Part shown: piece after piece, positions 33,093 through 41,078 of the stretch
Numbering within the stretch: the stretch's first letter is position 1
How the letters are laid out: every line of letters starts with the position of its first letter
Assembly (NCBI GenBank): GCA_017433295.1
Contig: JAFRHL010000037.1
Coordinates: 62,001-126,000 of the forward strand
Direction of reading: 5' to 3'
From: Eubacterium sp.
GTDB taxonomy: Bacteria > Bacillota > Clostridia > Lachnospirales > Lachnospiraceae
DNA length: 64,000 nucleotides
Position numbers and translations under genes: made by a program
Notes under the pieces: generated by a model
The model's input: only the letters and a program-made list of their open reading frames with translations
Told to the model about the DNA's origin: nothing
Database searches by the model: none

Positions 33093-36000
33093 ATGCACAG
33101 ATATTACAAAGTGGTAATTACGGCGCTTCTTTCTTTAATCATGCTGTTCGGATATGCTTCCTTTCCTTCAGAAGGGGGAGAAGTATATGCGGCAGCAAAG
33201 AAAGTGATGGCGGATAAAGTTACTTTGAATCACGCAAATTACACACTGAAAAAGGGTAAGGTTATCCAGTTGAAGGCGAAAGTCTTCCCTGTAAAAGCAG
33301 CTAAGAACGCCAAGCTGGTATGGAAGTCTGGTAACAAGAAGGTTGCCTTAGTATCGGCAAAGGGGAAGGTCAAAGCTCTGAAAAATGGTAAGACCAAGAT
33401 TACCGTTTCAGTAAAAGGAACAAAGAAAAAAGCTTCCTGCATGATTTATGTGGGTACTCCGCTTAAGCAAGTGAAGCTGAATAAAACATCTCTAACGCTT
33501 GAAGTGGGCGAGAGTTTCACACTGAAGCCTGCCTACACTCCAAAGAAATCGACGCTGAAAGGTGTCAAATATACGAGTAGCAATGAGAAAGTCGCTACAG
33601 TGACAGCAAAAGGTGTCATTAAAGCGGTTGAAGCGGGCAAGACTGTCATTACAGTCAAGCCTAAGGACGAAGCTGCAAAAGCAGTAAAATGTACCGTTAC
33701 TGTTAAGGCAAAGACAATAGAAAAGCCGGAACCTGCGAAAGAGGATGAAACTAAAAAAGTGGTTAGTACTTTGGATTGGACTGGCGACAATGCAGATCTT
33801 AAGAGTCTTCTTGACAGTGAAACGAAGAAACTTGAGATCAAAGCGGATCCTAAGGAGGCAGTAGATAAGGTTCTTTGGGAATCTTCGGACAAAGCATTGA
33901 CGGTCTCCCAGGATGGTACACTGACACCGAAATCCGGCACAAACGGAACATTTATTATCACAGTTTCTGTAACGGATAAAGCCGGCAATGTCAAAAAACT
34001 GACCAAAGAAATTAAAGTTACATGCACAGAGGCGACAGTCGGGACGGAAGAGGCTGTAAAGAAGGCTCTTCAGAACGAGAATCTTTGTAAACTCACGATC
34101 AGCACAAATGAGAATGTGAATATCAATATTCCTGAGGGAGAATATCCCGATGTCGACCTTGTCATCGATATGCCGAAAGGTCACGTTGAGAATCACGCAA
34201 ATTTTAAAAGCGTGACGGTCAAGTCGATTAGTGGATCTACGTATGTGGAATATGCTCTCGGCAATACGATCATCTTCATTGCAGACAACGGGCGCATTCA
34301 GATTGCGACCGGTGCAAATGCTGTTGTCATCATCGAGCAGGGGGCAGGCAATTTAGATCTTGTAAACGATGGTAACATTTCTGCTCTCAATATTGAGACG
34401 AAGGTTACCATCAATATCAGCGGTGAGTCGAATAATGACATTAAGACCACGGTGGATGAGGCGGCAGCTGCATCAAAGATTGTCACGTCGATCGAACTCG
34501 ATATGATTGTGAAGTCGAAGGTTGAACTGGAAGTAAGGGGCGGTGCTGAGCGTACCACTGTAGTTGCTGTGAACCCGGATACGGCTCCTGATGTTAGCGG
34601 GCTTGGAGTGGTCCGTGTCACATATTCTGACGGAACGAAAACAGAGGACTATATCGTTGCAAAGAATGATGGATCTGCTGCAGAGGATAACAGTGTAATC
34701 ATAAATGGCAAGGTGCTCGATACGAATGGTCAGCCTTTACCAGGAGTAGAGATCGCATTGATTCTTTATAATGGTGAGATGTCAGTCGCTGAGGCAGAAA
34801 ACAATGCCAATACCGATAGAAAAGTCACCTCATCAAATACAGGTGTTTATAGTATCGAAAATGTGCCAGCCGGCAACTATTATCTGCTCGCACGGTGCGT
34901 TGGATATGTCTCTTCTTTGACAAAAGTAAACATCGAGGGGAATACGTCACAGGAGCACACTGTCTCAGATATCCGGATGATTCAAAAGACCGACGAAGTA
35001 AAAACTGGAAGTCTTAGTGGAAAACTGATTGATGCTGTGTCAGGGAATCCTGCTGTATCCGAACTGACCGTTCTGATTCGCACAGGATCAAATAATGTGA
35101 CCGGCACCGCTTTCAAGGAGACAAGTACAGATAATGCAGGTAATTACACATTTGAGAAGTTGCCCTATGGTCAATACACTGTGCAGGTTCTTGACAAAAG
35201 AGGTGATGAGGAGTTGCTGTATGCCACAGCTTCATTCGGAGTCACCGTTTCACAGGAAAATGTAATAGCACCAGAAACAGGTCTTTCACCAGTTGTGAGT
35301 TCCGACCAGGTGCGATTTGTCCTGAGTTGGGGAAATGAGGCGAGCGGAGCTTCCTCAGACCTTGATTCGCATCTCGTGGGACCATCAGCCAACGGCAAAT
35401 TCAGATTCCACACATGGTATAGTGATAAGAAATATTATGAAGGAGATATCCTCCAGGCTGATCTCGACCTGGATGACACTGAATGGGAGGGACCGGAGAC
35501 AACCACTATCCGTATCAAGGCACCCGGAGTATATAGTTTTTATGTGCATGATTACACCAACCGTGGAAATAATAAGAGTACACAGATGGCGGCTTCTTCC
35601 GCAGTAGTCAATGTGTATTCAGGTACCAAGACAATTGGGACATTTACCATGCCCAATAAAGCGGGTGTACTCTGGTATGTTTGTGATTTCGATGCCAGAT
35701 CCAATAAAATCATTCCCAGGAATGAGATCAAGTTAATGAGTGGCAAAGAGGATGATATCGGACTCAGTGATGAAGATATCCTTAACCGGGCCATCACAAG
35801 GCTTGAGGACCTCGTGGAAGAGGCTGAAGGGATTTGGAATTGTCTGAGCGATGGTGCTTACAAGACGGAAGGTAAAGGCCTTATCGATACTGCGAAGGCT
35901 ACTCTGAATAATAGAGATTTGGCGACGATCACTGACTCTTATGATGCATTATCTGATTGGGTTAATAAGACCAGGAATGCATTAAGTATTGACAACGTAT

Positions 36001-37424
36001 ATACAGGCTCTGGAGAAGAAGATAATATTATCACCGACTATGACACGAATTCTGTTTGGGACGATGATGACACGAGTGTATTGTATAAGGTCCTTTACCT
36101 GAAGGGAACACAAGCACAGCTCCCGGATGATCTGCATATTGTATTTAGAAATGAAGAAGCGGAATATACGATCGACGGATCTGACCGGACGGGATTTGAT
36201 AAGATGGTCAGAGCCTCCTTTGGAGGAAAGGTGGAGACATATTACATCAGCTATGGAGTTGATGAGGAATACCTGCTTGGAATAGGAGAAGTCAGAGCCA
36301 CCGTTGCAGCCCAGTCAGAAGATGAAGGAGACATCAACCAGGTTACCAGCTGGTGGACCAGCAGTAAATGGATCGGAGAAGGGGAAGACGAAACCCAGAT
36401 CCACACGCTCGAAGTCGAGGGAATGACAGCAGACATTCCGGAGCAGTTAGAGGTGACCGCCGCAAGAGAAGGAGCGACAGCAGAACTGAAAGCGTCAGAC
36501 CGGGATGGATATGACAAGATGGCAGTTGTGACAAACGGCAATCTAAGCAGGAACTACTATGTCAACTATAGGGCTGATGAGGGATACCTGCTTGGAATAG
36601 GAGAAGTCAGAGCCACCGTTGCAGCCCAGTCAGAAGATGAAGGAGACATCAACCAGGTTACCAGCTGGTGGACTAACAGTGAATGGATAGGAGAAGGGGA
36701 AGACGAAACCCAGATCCACACGCTCGAAGTCGAGGGAATGACGGCAGACATTCCTGAGCAGTTAGAGGTGACCGCCGCAAGAGAAGGAGCGACAGCGGAA
36801 CTGAAAGCGTCAGACCGGGATGGATATGACAAGATGGCAGTTGTGACAAACGGCAATCTAAGCAGGAACTACTATGTTAAGTATTGCGCCGATCCTAACT
36901 ATATGGCTGATTACGAAGATCAGGATAATTCGCCAGAAGACCTGGCCAATCCGTCAGAAGATCCAGAAGACCTGGCCAATCCGTCAGAAGATCCAGAAGA
37001 CCCGGCTAATCCGTCAGAAGATCCAGAAGATCAAAGGGATCTTTTAGAAGAGGCTGAAGATCTGGGAACGATAGAGTCAATCGATTGTGAGGGTATCGAG
37101 GTTCCTTCAGGAGGTATTGCATTTAAGTTCTATCCCAAGACGACTGCAACTTATCGACTCTCTAGTAGCGGAGTTGAAGATTGTGTTGGTGAATTATATG
37201 ATAGCAACAGAAACTTGATTAATCAAAATAATGGGGAGAATTTTGAAATCATTCAAGAATTGAACATCAATGAAGAATACTTCATTTTGATGCGAGCTTC
37301 TGATAGCGAGGCACCTTTAACAGCTGATCTCCATATCGCTTTATATGAGACTCCTGATGATTCCCTAGAAGATCCTGCGGAAGTTCTCTCAGAAGATCCG
37401 AAAGAACCAGCAGATGAGGGTTAA
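33093..37424 (+). CDS. Large secreted multi-domain Ig-like surface protein
   Basis: The ATG at 33093 follows AAGGAGG by 7 bases and opens a signal peptide (YYKVVITALLSLIMLFGYA, cleavage after VYAAA); the TTG reading from 32988 is not credible. 1443 residues. Domain order: BIG2 Ig-like domains (about 40-115, 120-200, 225-310), a beta-rich part, two carboxypeptidase-regulatory/Cna-B-like domains (about 530-690), a DLDSHLVGP domain (about 745-870), a helical segment, one diverged and two near-identical 105-residue repeats, acidic PEDLANPSED repeats, and a PPC-like end domain. No LPXTG, membrane anchor or SLH is present. Past the stop the same frame encodes a CAP domain remnant, so this C-terminus is probably truncated. 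Likely cell-envelope or adhesion role. Confidence 0.8.
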   Translation: MHRYYKVVITALLSLIMLFGYASFPSEGGEVYAAAKKVMADKVTLNHANYTLKKGKVIQLKAKVFPVKAAKNAKLVWKSGNKKVALVSAKGKVKALKNGKTKITVSVKGTKKKASCMIYVGTPLKQVKLNKTSLTLEVGESFTLKPAYTPKKSTLKGVKYTSSNEKVATVTAKGVIKAVEAGKTVITVKPKDEAAKAVKCTVTVKAKTIEKPEPAKEDETKKVVSTLDWTGDNADLKSLLDSETKKLEIKADPKEAVDKVLWESSDKALTVSQDGTLTPKSGTNGTFIITVSVTDKAGNVKKLTKEIKVTCTEATVGTEEAVKKALQNENLCKLTISTNENVNINIPEGEYPDVDLVIDMPKGHVENHANFKSVTVKSISGSTYVEYALGNTIIFIADNGRIQIATGANAVVIIEQGAGNLDLVNDGNISALNIETKVTINISGESNNDIKTTVDEAAAASKIVTSIELDMIVKSKVELEVRGGAERTTVVAVNPDTAPDVSGLGVVRVTYSDGTKTEDYIVAKNDGSAAEDNSVIINGKVLDTNGQPLPGVEIALILYNGEMSVAEAENNANTDRKVTSSNTGVYSIENVPAGNYYLLARCVGYVSSLTKVNIEGNTSQEHTVSDIRMIQKTDEVKTGSLSGKLIDAVSGNPAVSELTVLIRTGSNNVTGTAFKETSTDNAGNYTFEKLPYGQYTVQVLDKRGDEELLYATASFGVTVSQENVIAPETGLSPVVSSDQVRFVLSWGNEASGASSDLDSHLVGPSANGKFRFHTWYSDKKYYEGDILQADLDLDDTEWEGPETTTIRIKAPGVYSFYVHDYTNRGNNKSTQMAASSAVVNVYSGTKTIGTFTMPNKAGVLWYVCDFDARSNKIIPRNEIKLMSGKEDDIGLSDEDILNRAITRLEDLVEEAEGIWNCLSDGAYKTEGKGLIDTAKATLNNRDLATITDSYDALSDWVNKTRNALSIDNVYTGSGEEDNIITDYDTNSVWDDDDTSVLYKVLYLKGTQAQLPDDLHIVFRNEEAEYTIDGSDRTGFDKMVRASFGGKVETYYISYGVDEEYLLGIGEVRATVAAQSEDEGDINQVTSWWTSSKWIGEGEDETQIHTLEVEGMTADIPEQLEVTAAREGATAELKASDRDGYDKMAVVTNGNLSRNYYVNYRADEGYLLGIGEVRATVAAQSEDEGDINQVTSWWTNSEWIGEGEDETQIHTLEVEGMTADIPEQLEVTAAREGATAELKASDRDGYDKMAVVTNGNLSRNYYVKYCADPNYMADYEDQDNSPEDLANPSEDPEDLANPSEDPEDPANPSEDPEDQRDLLEEAEDLGTIESIDCEGIEVPSGGIAFKFYPKTTATYRLSSSGVEDCVGELYDSNRNLINQNNGENFEIIQELNINEEYFILMRASDSEAPLTADLHIALYETPDDSLEDPAEVLSEDPKEPADEG
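36261..36890 (+). repeat. Two near-identical tandem 315-bp repeats inside the surface-protein gene
   Basis: Unit 1 is 36261-36575 and unit 2 is 36576-36890; each encodes 105 residues beginning EYLLGIGEVRATV or GYLLGIGEVRATV. They differ at only about a dozen bases, including silent ones. A strongly diverged third unit precedes them (about 36000-36260). Such long identical repeats allow copy-number change by recombination and are prone to assembly error. Confidence 0.92.
36938..37030 (+). repeat. 30-bp tandem repeats encoding PEDLANPSED
   Basis: Three copies of a 30-bp unit (CCAGAAGACCTGGCCAATCC and onward) encode acidic, proline-containing decapeptides. The repeat links the 105-residue repeats to the last domain and is likely an extended wall-spanning or spacer segment. 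Confidence 0.9.
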
Positions 37425-37656
37425 CAGCTTGAGGTTTTAGAAGTATACGCTCTTCTAAACTATTTCCGTGCTGACGTGAATGAATGCTGGTACTGGTATG
37501 AAGACAACGAGACGAAAACAGAAGTCAGAAATCTTGAGGCTCTCGCATATGATGCGTATTTTTAAGAAACTGCGAAGCTTCGAGCTCAGGAAGCTAAATT
37601 CAGTATCGATTTGCGACAACACATAATGGAATACTCAGCATTCGGTCATCGCATCG
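37425..37656 (+). pseudogene. Decayed CAP/SCP domain in frame with the surface-protein gene
   Basis: Directly after the TAA at 37422-37424 the same frame reads QLEVLEVYALLNYFRADVNE, then CWYWYEDNETKTEVRNLEAL and AYDAYF, a second TAA at 37563-37565, then ETAKLRAQEAKFSIDLRQHI and a TGA near 37653. ALLNxFR, L.YD..L.ETAKLRAQE and a following His are the opening of a CAP (SCP/PR-1) domain as found at the C-terminus of clostridial surface proteins. The remaining half of the domain is not recognisable downstream. Two nonsense codons (each one change from CAA or GAA) plus loss of the end indicate decay. Confidence 0.65.
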
Positions 37657-37891
37657 GATGCTGAGTATGGGTATCATTCAATCTCAGACGCAGGAATCTC
37701 GTGATCTTCAGTCATGAGAGGAATACGCAAAGTTCGCTTCTCTCTGATGTGGGACACAAACCCGCGTCTGAGCCCCCGCCTCGCGCGAAATCGTCGAGGC
37801 AATTTCGATTGATAAATGAGGCATAGTCATAAATGGATAAGTTTTATGCTGATATTCTGATGCATGGTAACTATTATGACCCGCACATTGT

Positions 37892-37927
37892 CCCATGGAG
37901 AGATTTCCTTCTCTCCATGGGATTATT
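37892..37927 (+). terminator. Terminator after the surface-protein region
   Basis: CCCATGGAGAGA (37892-37903) pairs perfectly with TCTCTCCATGGG (37910-37921), followed by ATTATTTTT. The 37657-37891 stretch holds no supportable gene. Confidence 0.85.
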
Positions 37928-37962
37928 TTTCCCTCCAGCCTGACCCTGACAGGGATTCCACC

Positions 37963-37991
37963 TTGATTCCAAATCAGCCAGGCTGTATAAT
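37963..37991 (+). promoter_or_regulatory. Promoter of the MmcQ-alkyltransferase gene
   Basis: TTGATT (37963-37968), a 17-base spacer and exact TATAAT (37986-37991). Confidence 0.75.
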
Positions 37992-38040
37992 TCAGGTAAG
38001 TAGGAAGGAATCCTATAAATGAAGAGAACAGGACAAAAGA

Positions 38041-38670
38041 ATGATGAAAACCAGACAGGAAGCATTAGCATACGGACTTTCCTTTCCGGATACCCGGCAG
38101 GATGCCCCATTTCATGATGAAAACTGGCAGCTTGTCCGATATAACGGGAATAATAAGGCTTTTCTCTGGACCTATGAGAAGGACGGCTTTATCAATCTGA
38201 ATGTCAAGACGGACCCGGATAAGGCATGGTTCTGGAGAGACATCTACAAGTCAGTTATACCGGGGTATCACCAGAATAAGAGACACTGGAACACCATTAT
38301 CCTTGACGGGACTGTGCCCGATAAAGACGTGAAAATGATGATTGCCGAGAGTTATGACCTGATCAGCGACAGTCCTTCAAAACGAATCTATGAAGCAGTA
38401 AAAAAGATACCATATGGTCACGTCGCCACCTACGGACAGGTGGCAGCCCTGGCCGGTGACAGGAAAATGGCCCGGGCAGTGGGAAACGCCCTGCATAAAA
38501 ATCCAGATCCCGAGCATATCCCCTGTTATCGGGTGGTGAATGCAAAGGGAGAGCTTGCCGGAGCATTTGCTTTTGGAGGCGCAGGCGTCCAGGCCGGATT
38601 ACTGGAGGCCGAGGGAATTGAAGTAAAAAACGGAAAGGTGGATCTGGACAGGTACCAGTGGAAGGAATGA
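38041..38670 (+). CDS. Fusion of an MmcQ/YjbR domain with a DNA alkyltransferase-like domain
   Basis: A 209-residue two-domain protein. Residues 1-112 are MmcQ/YjbR-like (RQEALAYGLSFPDTRQDAPFHDENWQLVRY, WTYEKDGFINLNVKTDPDKAWFWRD). Residues 118-205 are the MGMT/ATL DNA-binding domain with PYGHVATYGQVAALAG and the acceptor motif IPCYRVV, where Cys is kept but the usual PCHRV His is Tyr. It therefore may repair O6-alkylguanine or act as a damage sensor; the His-to-Tyr change could weaken Cys activation. The MmcQ half is a wHTH-like fold of unclear role. It ends 18 bases before the GNAT gene, in one operon. Confidence 0.85.
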   Translation: MMKTRQEALAYGLSFPDTRQDAPFHDENWQLVRYNGNNKAFLWTYEKDGFINLNVKTDPDKAWFWRDIYKSVIPGYHQNKRHWNTIILDGTVPDKDVKMMIAESYDLISDSPSKRIYEAVKKIPYGHVATYGQVAALAGDRKMARAVGNALHKNPDPEHIPCYRVVNAKGELAGAFAFGGAGVQAGLLEAEGIEVKNGKVDLDRYQWKE

Positions 38671-38687
38671 TACCAGTGGAAGGAATT

Positions 38688-39212
38688 ATGAATATCAGAA
38701 AAGCAGATAAAGATGATCTGGACCAGATCATCAGAATATATGAGCACATCCATGATGAGGAGGAGTCGGGAAATGTATCCATCGGATGGATCAGGGATGT
38801 TTATCCGACAAAAGGAACAGCTGAAGAATCCCTGAAAAGGGGAGACCTTTTTGTGTTGGAGGAGAACGGCCGCATCCTCGCCGCCGCAATCATTAACCGG
38901 ATACAGGTTCCCGAATACCGGTATGCCGGCTGGAAACACGAGGCAGGGGAAGACGAGGCCATGATACTTCATACCCTGGTTGTGGATCCCCGGCAGAGCG
39001 CAAGGGGATATGGGAAGGCATTTGTTTTCTTTTATGAAGACTATGCCGGCAGGCAGGGCTGTCATGAATTGCGTATGGATACTAATGCTACTAATATAAG
39101 AGCCAGAAAGATGTATCAGAGGCTTGGCTATGAAGAAGTCGGTATTGTTCCCTGTATATTTAATGGGATTCCCGATGTAAAGCTTGTTTGTCTGGAGAAA
39201 TACCTGGGTTGA
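38688..39212 (+). CDS. GNAT-family N-acetyltransferase
   Basis: 174 residues from the ATG at 38688, preceded by GGAAGGAAT; a GTG reading from 38658 would overlap the previous gene. The GNAT core is clear: MNIRKADKDDLDQIIRIYEHIH at the start, ILHTLVVDPRQSARGYGKAFV for motif A (the Q/RxxGxG/A-like pyrophosphate loop is RQSARGYGKA), and MDTNATNIRARKMYQRLGYEEVG for motif B. The acceptor substrate is unknown. The ribosome site lies in the second of two tandem TACCAGTGGAAGGAAT copies straddling the upstream stop codon. Confidence 0.85.
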   Translation: MNIRKADKDDLDQIIRIYEHIHDEEESGNVSIGWIRDVYPTKGTAEESLKRGDLFVLEENGRILAAAIINRIQVPEYRYAGWKHEAGEDEAMILHTLVVDPRQSARGYGKAFVFFYEDYAGRQGCHELRMDTNATNIRARKMYQRLGYEEVGIVPCIFNGIPDVKLVCLEKYLG

Positions 39213-39241
39213 GTTAAATAGTAGTCGAGAAGTAGAAAAGT

Positions 39242-39273
39242 GGAGCCGTGCCAATGTGATTTGGAACGGCTCC
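39242..39273. terminator. Hairpin between convergent GNAT and alcohol dehydrogenase genes
   Basis: GGAGCCGT-CCA pairs with TGG-ACGGCTCC across a short loop. On the minus strand it is followed by ACTTTTCTACTTCT, so it can end the dehydrogenase transcript. Confidence 0.65.
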
Positions 39274-39293
39274 GCATTGCGTTGTAATATATT

Positions 39294-40397
39294 CTATTCC
39301 ACTACAAGTGATTTTGTAAGGATTCGTATTAATCCATCCCGTCCTATCTCAAAGGGATAAGTTGCGAGCTTTCCTGCATTTGCAGCCATTTTTTCAGCAA
39401 TGTCTGTAAGCTTTCCGGCTTCAATGGACTGCGGACCCAGCAGGTCTTTAAGCAGGGCACCGAATTCATCCGTTCCGGGAAGTCCAAGCAGGGAAAGGAT
39501 CCTGTTTACGTCTTCCGGTTTATTCTTTGCATATTCTTCCATATAAGCTGCCAGAGTCAGGCCGCAGGCCCGTCCATGGGGAACATCATAGGTCAGAGTG
39601 ATCGGATAGCTCAGTGCGTGTGGCAGGGAGGTTCCGGTCTGGGCGATGGCCATGCCGGCCACAGTGGATGTCAGCATGAGATGTTCATATGCTATCTCGT
39701 CCGCTTCTTTCTCCCCCCGCAGGTAAGGAATTACACCTGCCCAGAGCTTGATGCCATATTCCGAAAACATCTGATTATAAATATTTGATTTGCGGTGCAG
39801 GCGGCTTTCCACCAGGTGGGCCAGGGCATCCACAGCAGTATTGATCAGGAGCTTCCTGCTGGCGGATGCCAGATATTTGCCATCCACCAGGGCCAGTCTG
39901 GGATAGATGTTGTAGCTGATACTTCCTTTAGCTCCGATGGCATGCCTGGTAAGAACGGCATTGGGAGTAACCTCGGAACCTGTACCACAGGTGGTGGGTA
40001 CAGCCGCAAAAGGCAGTGGAGCCGCGAGATCTTTTTTCTTATAGAGACATTCTTCTGTCTCAGCGGGGTTGGCCACCAGCAAGGCGATGGCTTTGCCCGC
40101 ATCCAAAGGAGACCCGCCTCCGATTCCGATAACAAAATCAACCTGTTCATCTATTCCGGTTTTTGCCGCTCTGGCAACTGTTTCTGTGGAAGGATTCTCC
40201 TCTATTTCATTGAATATTACATAGGGTACGGACGCTTCAGCAAGAACTGCAGTGACATCATCCAGAGAACCGTTGGCAGCCGCCGAATGTCTGCCGGTGA
40301 TAATGAAAGCCTTTGTTCCCAGGGAAGTCAGTTCCTGTTTGTGTGATTTGACACAATCCTTTTCTATATATACGTTTGTAGGGGCGAAAAATCGCAT
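39294..40397 (-). CDS. Iron-containing (group III) alcohol dehydrogenase
   Basis: A 367-residue metal alcohol dehydrogenase, distinct from the FucO at 12800. The NAD(P) motif is GIGGGSPLDAGKAIA near residue 91. Metal ligands follow the D...H...H...H pattern: NTAVDALAHLVES near residue 186, SLPHALSYPI and YDVPHGRAC. The specificity is unknown; relatives reduce aldehydes to alcohols such as 1,3-propanediol or butanol. The start has AGAAAGGAG 10 bases upstream, and only 10 bases beyond that lies the end of MITE-like element C, so its promoter is probably inside or beyond the element. Confidence 0.88.
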   Translation of the reverse strand: MRFFAPTNVYIEKDCVKSHKQELTSLGTKAFIITGRHSAAANGSLDDVTAVLAEASVPYVIFNEIEENPSTETVARAAKTGIDEQVDFVIGIGGGSPLDAGKAIALLVANPAETEECLYKKKDLAAPLPFAAVPTTCGTGSEVTPNAVLTRHAIGAKGSISYNIYPRLALVDGKYLASASRKLLINTAVDALAHLVESRLHRKSNIYNQMFSEYGIKLWAGVIPYLRGEKEADEIAYEHLMLTSTVAGMAIAQTGTSLPHALSYPITLTYDVPHGRACGLTLAAYMEEYAKNKPEDVNRILSLLGLPGTDEFGALLKDLLGPQSIEAGKLTDIAEKMAANAGKLATYPFEIGRDGLIRILTKSLVVE

Positions 40398-40422
40398 ATT
40401 AAATACTCCTTTCTTATATTGT

Positions 40423-40909
40423 AAATGTTAGGTTGTGGGGCTGTGTTTTGTATGGTCCGTCTCTTCTGATGTTTACTGGAAGTAAAGGAAACCCATCCCG
40501 ATTTTCCCATTTTGGTAAACAGGGGTAAATATGGTTCATGTGGTTCGTAAATTCCGGATGCAGGCAGATATATTTATAAGTTTGCTGATTTTATCTGCCC
40601 AAAGCCAGAATTATGAGTAAACCTTACGGATAAAAAAGGATAATTAGTAATTATATCTGCTATGATTCATTATCTTTTTCCAGATGCTTACAAAAATGAA
40701 AAAATCGGTCTGGGTTTCCCTGTGACAGCCGATAAACAGCAGAGAACGAGGGGGACTATGTCTGAAAGTGACTTTGCACCGCAGGAAATCACGGACAAAA
40801 AATGCCAAATAACTCCAATTTCCGAGGAGGAACGGAACTTGCAGCCATAGTCCCCCTCGTTCTCTGCGTCTATCCGGTCAAACAAACACACCCCCACAAA
40901 CCAACATTT
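40423..40909. mobile_element. MITE-like element C carrying the structured core (40739-40867)
   Basis: The ends are AAATGTTAGGTTGTGGGG (40423-40440) and CCCCACAAACCAACATTT (40892-40909), inverted repeats matching those of element B at 20239. Core copy C has block 1 at 40768-40787, block 2 at 40819-40838, a 31-base loop, and a 22-bp perfect outer arm (GCAGAGAACGAGGGGGACTA plus TG) whose sequence is unlike A and B. The remaining 300 bases hold no ORF. The element occupies most of the gap between the divergent dehydrogenase and rpe genes. Confidence 0.75.
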
Positions 40910-41000
40910 AGTAAACAGCCGATACAAATTAAGTATATCTTTTTTCTCCCTTTATGTAAACAGCACCTGTGAATATTTTGTTACTTACTGTATTTTCCAC

Positions 41001-41028
41001 TTGAAGTCTTACACTTTTGTGTTATGAT
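41001..41028 (+). promoter_or_regulatory. Promoter of rpe
   Basis: TTGAAG (41001-41006) and TATGAT (41023-41028), 16 bases apart, lie between element C and rpe. Confidence 0.55.
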
Positions 41029-41078
41029 ATTAAAGCGAAAGTGTCTGAAATTATAGAAAGATTAAGGAGAATATGAGA

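Noticed and set aside
36938-37030. Short tandem repeats as a CRISPR array
   Set aside because: Units are contiguous, in frame and without spacers; they encode PEDLANPSED within a surface protein. No cas genes are present.
37833-37943. 36-codon ORF (MDKFYADILMHGNYYDPH...)
   Set aside because: It reads straight through the terminator hairpin at 37892-37921 and has no ribosome site; at most a remnant.
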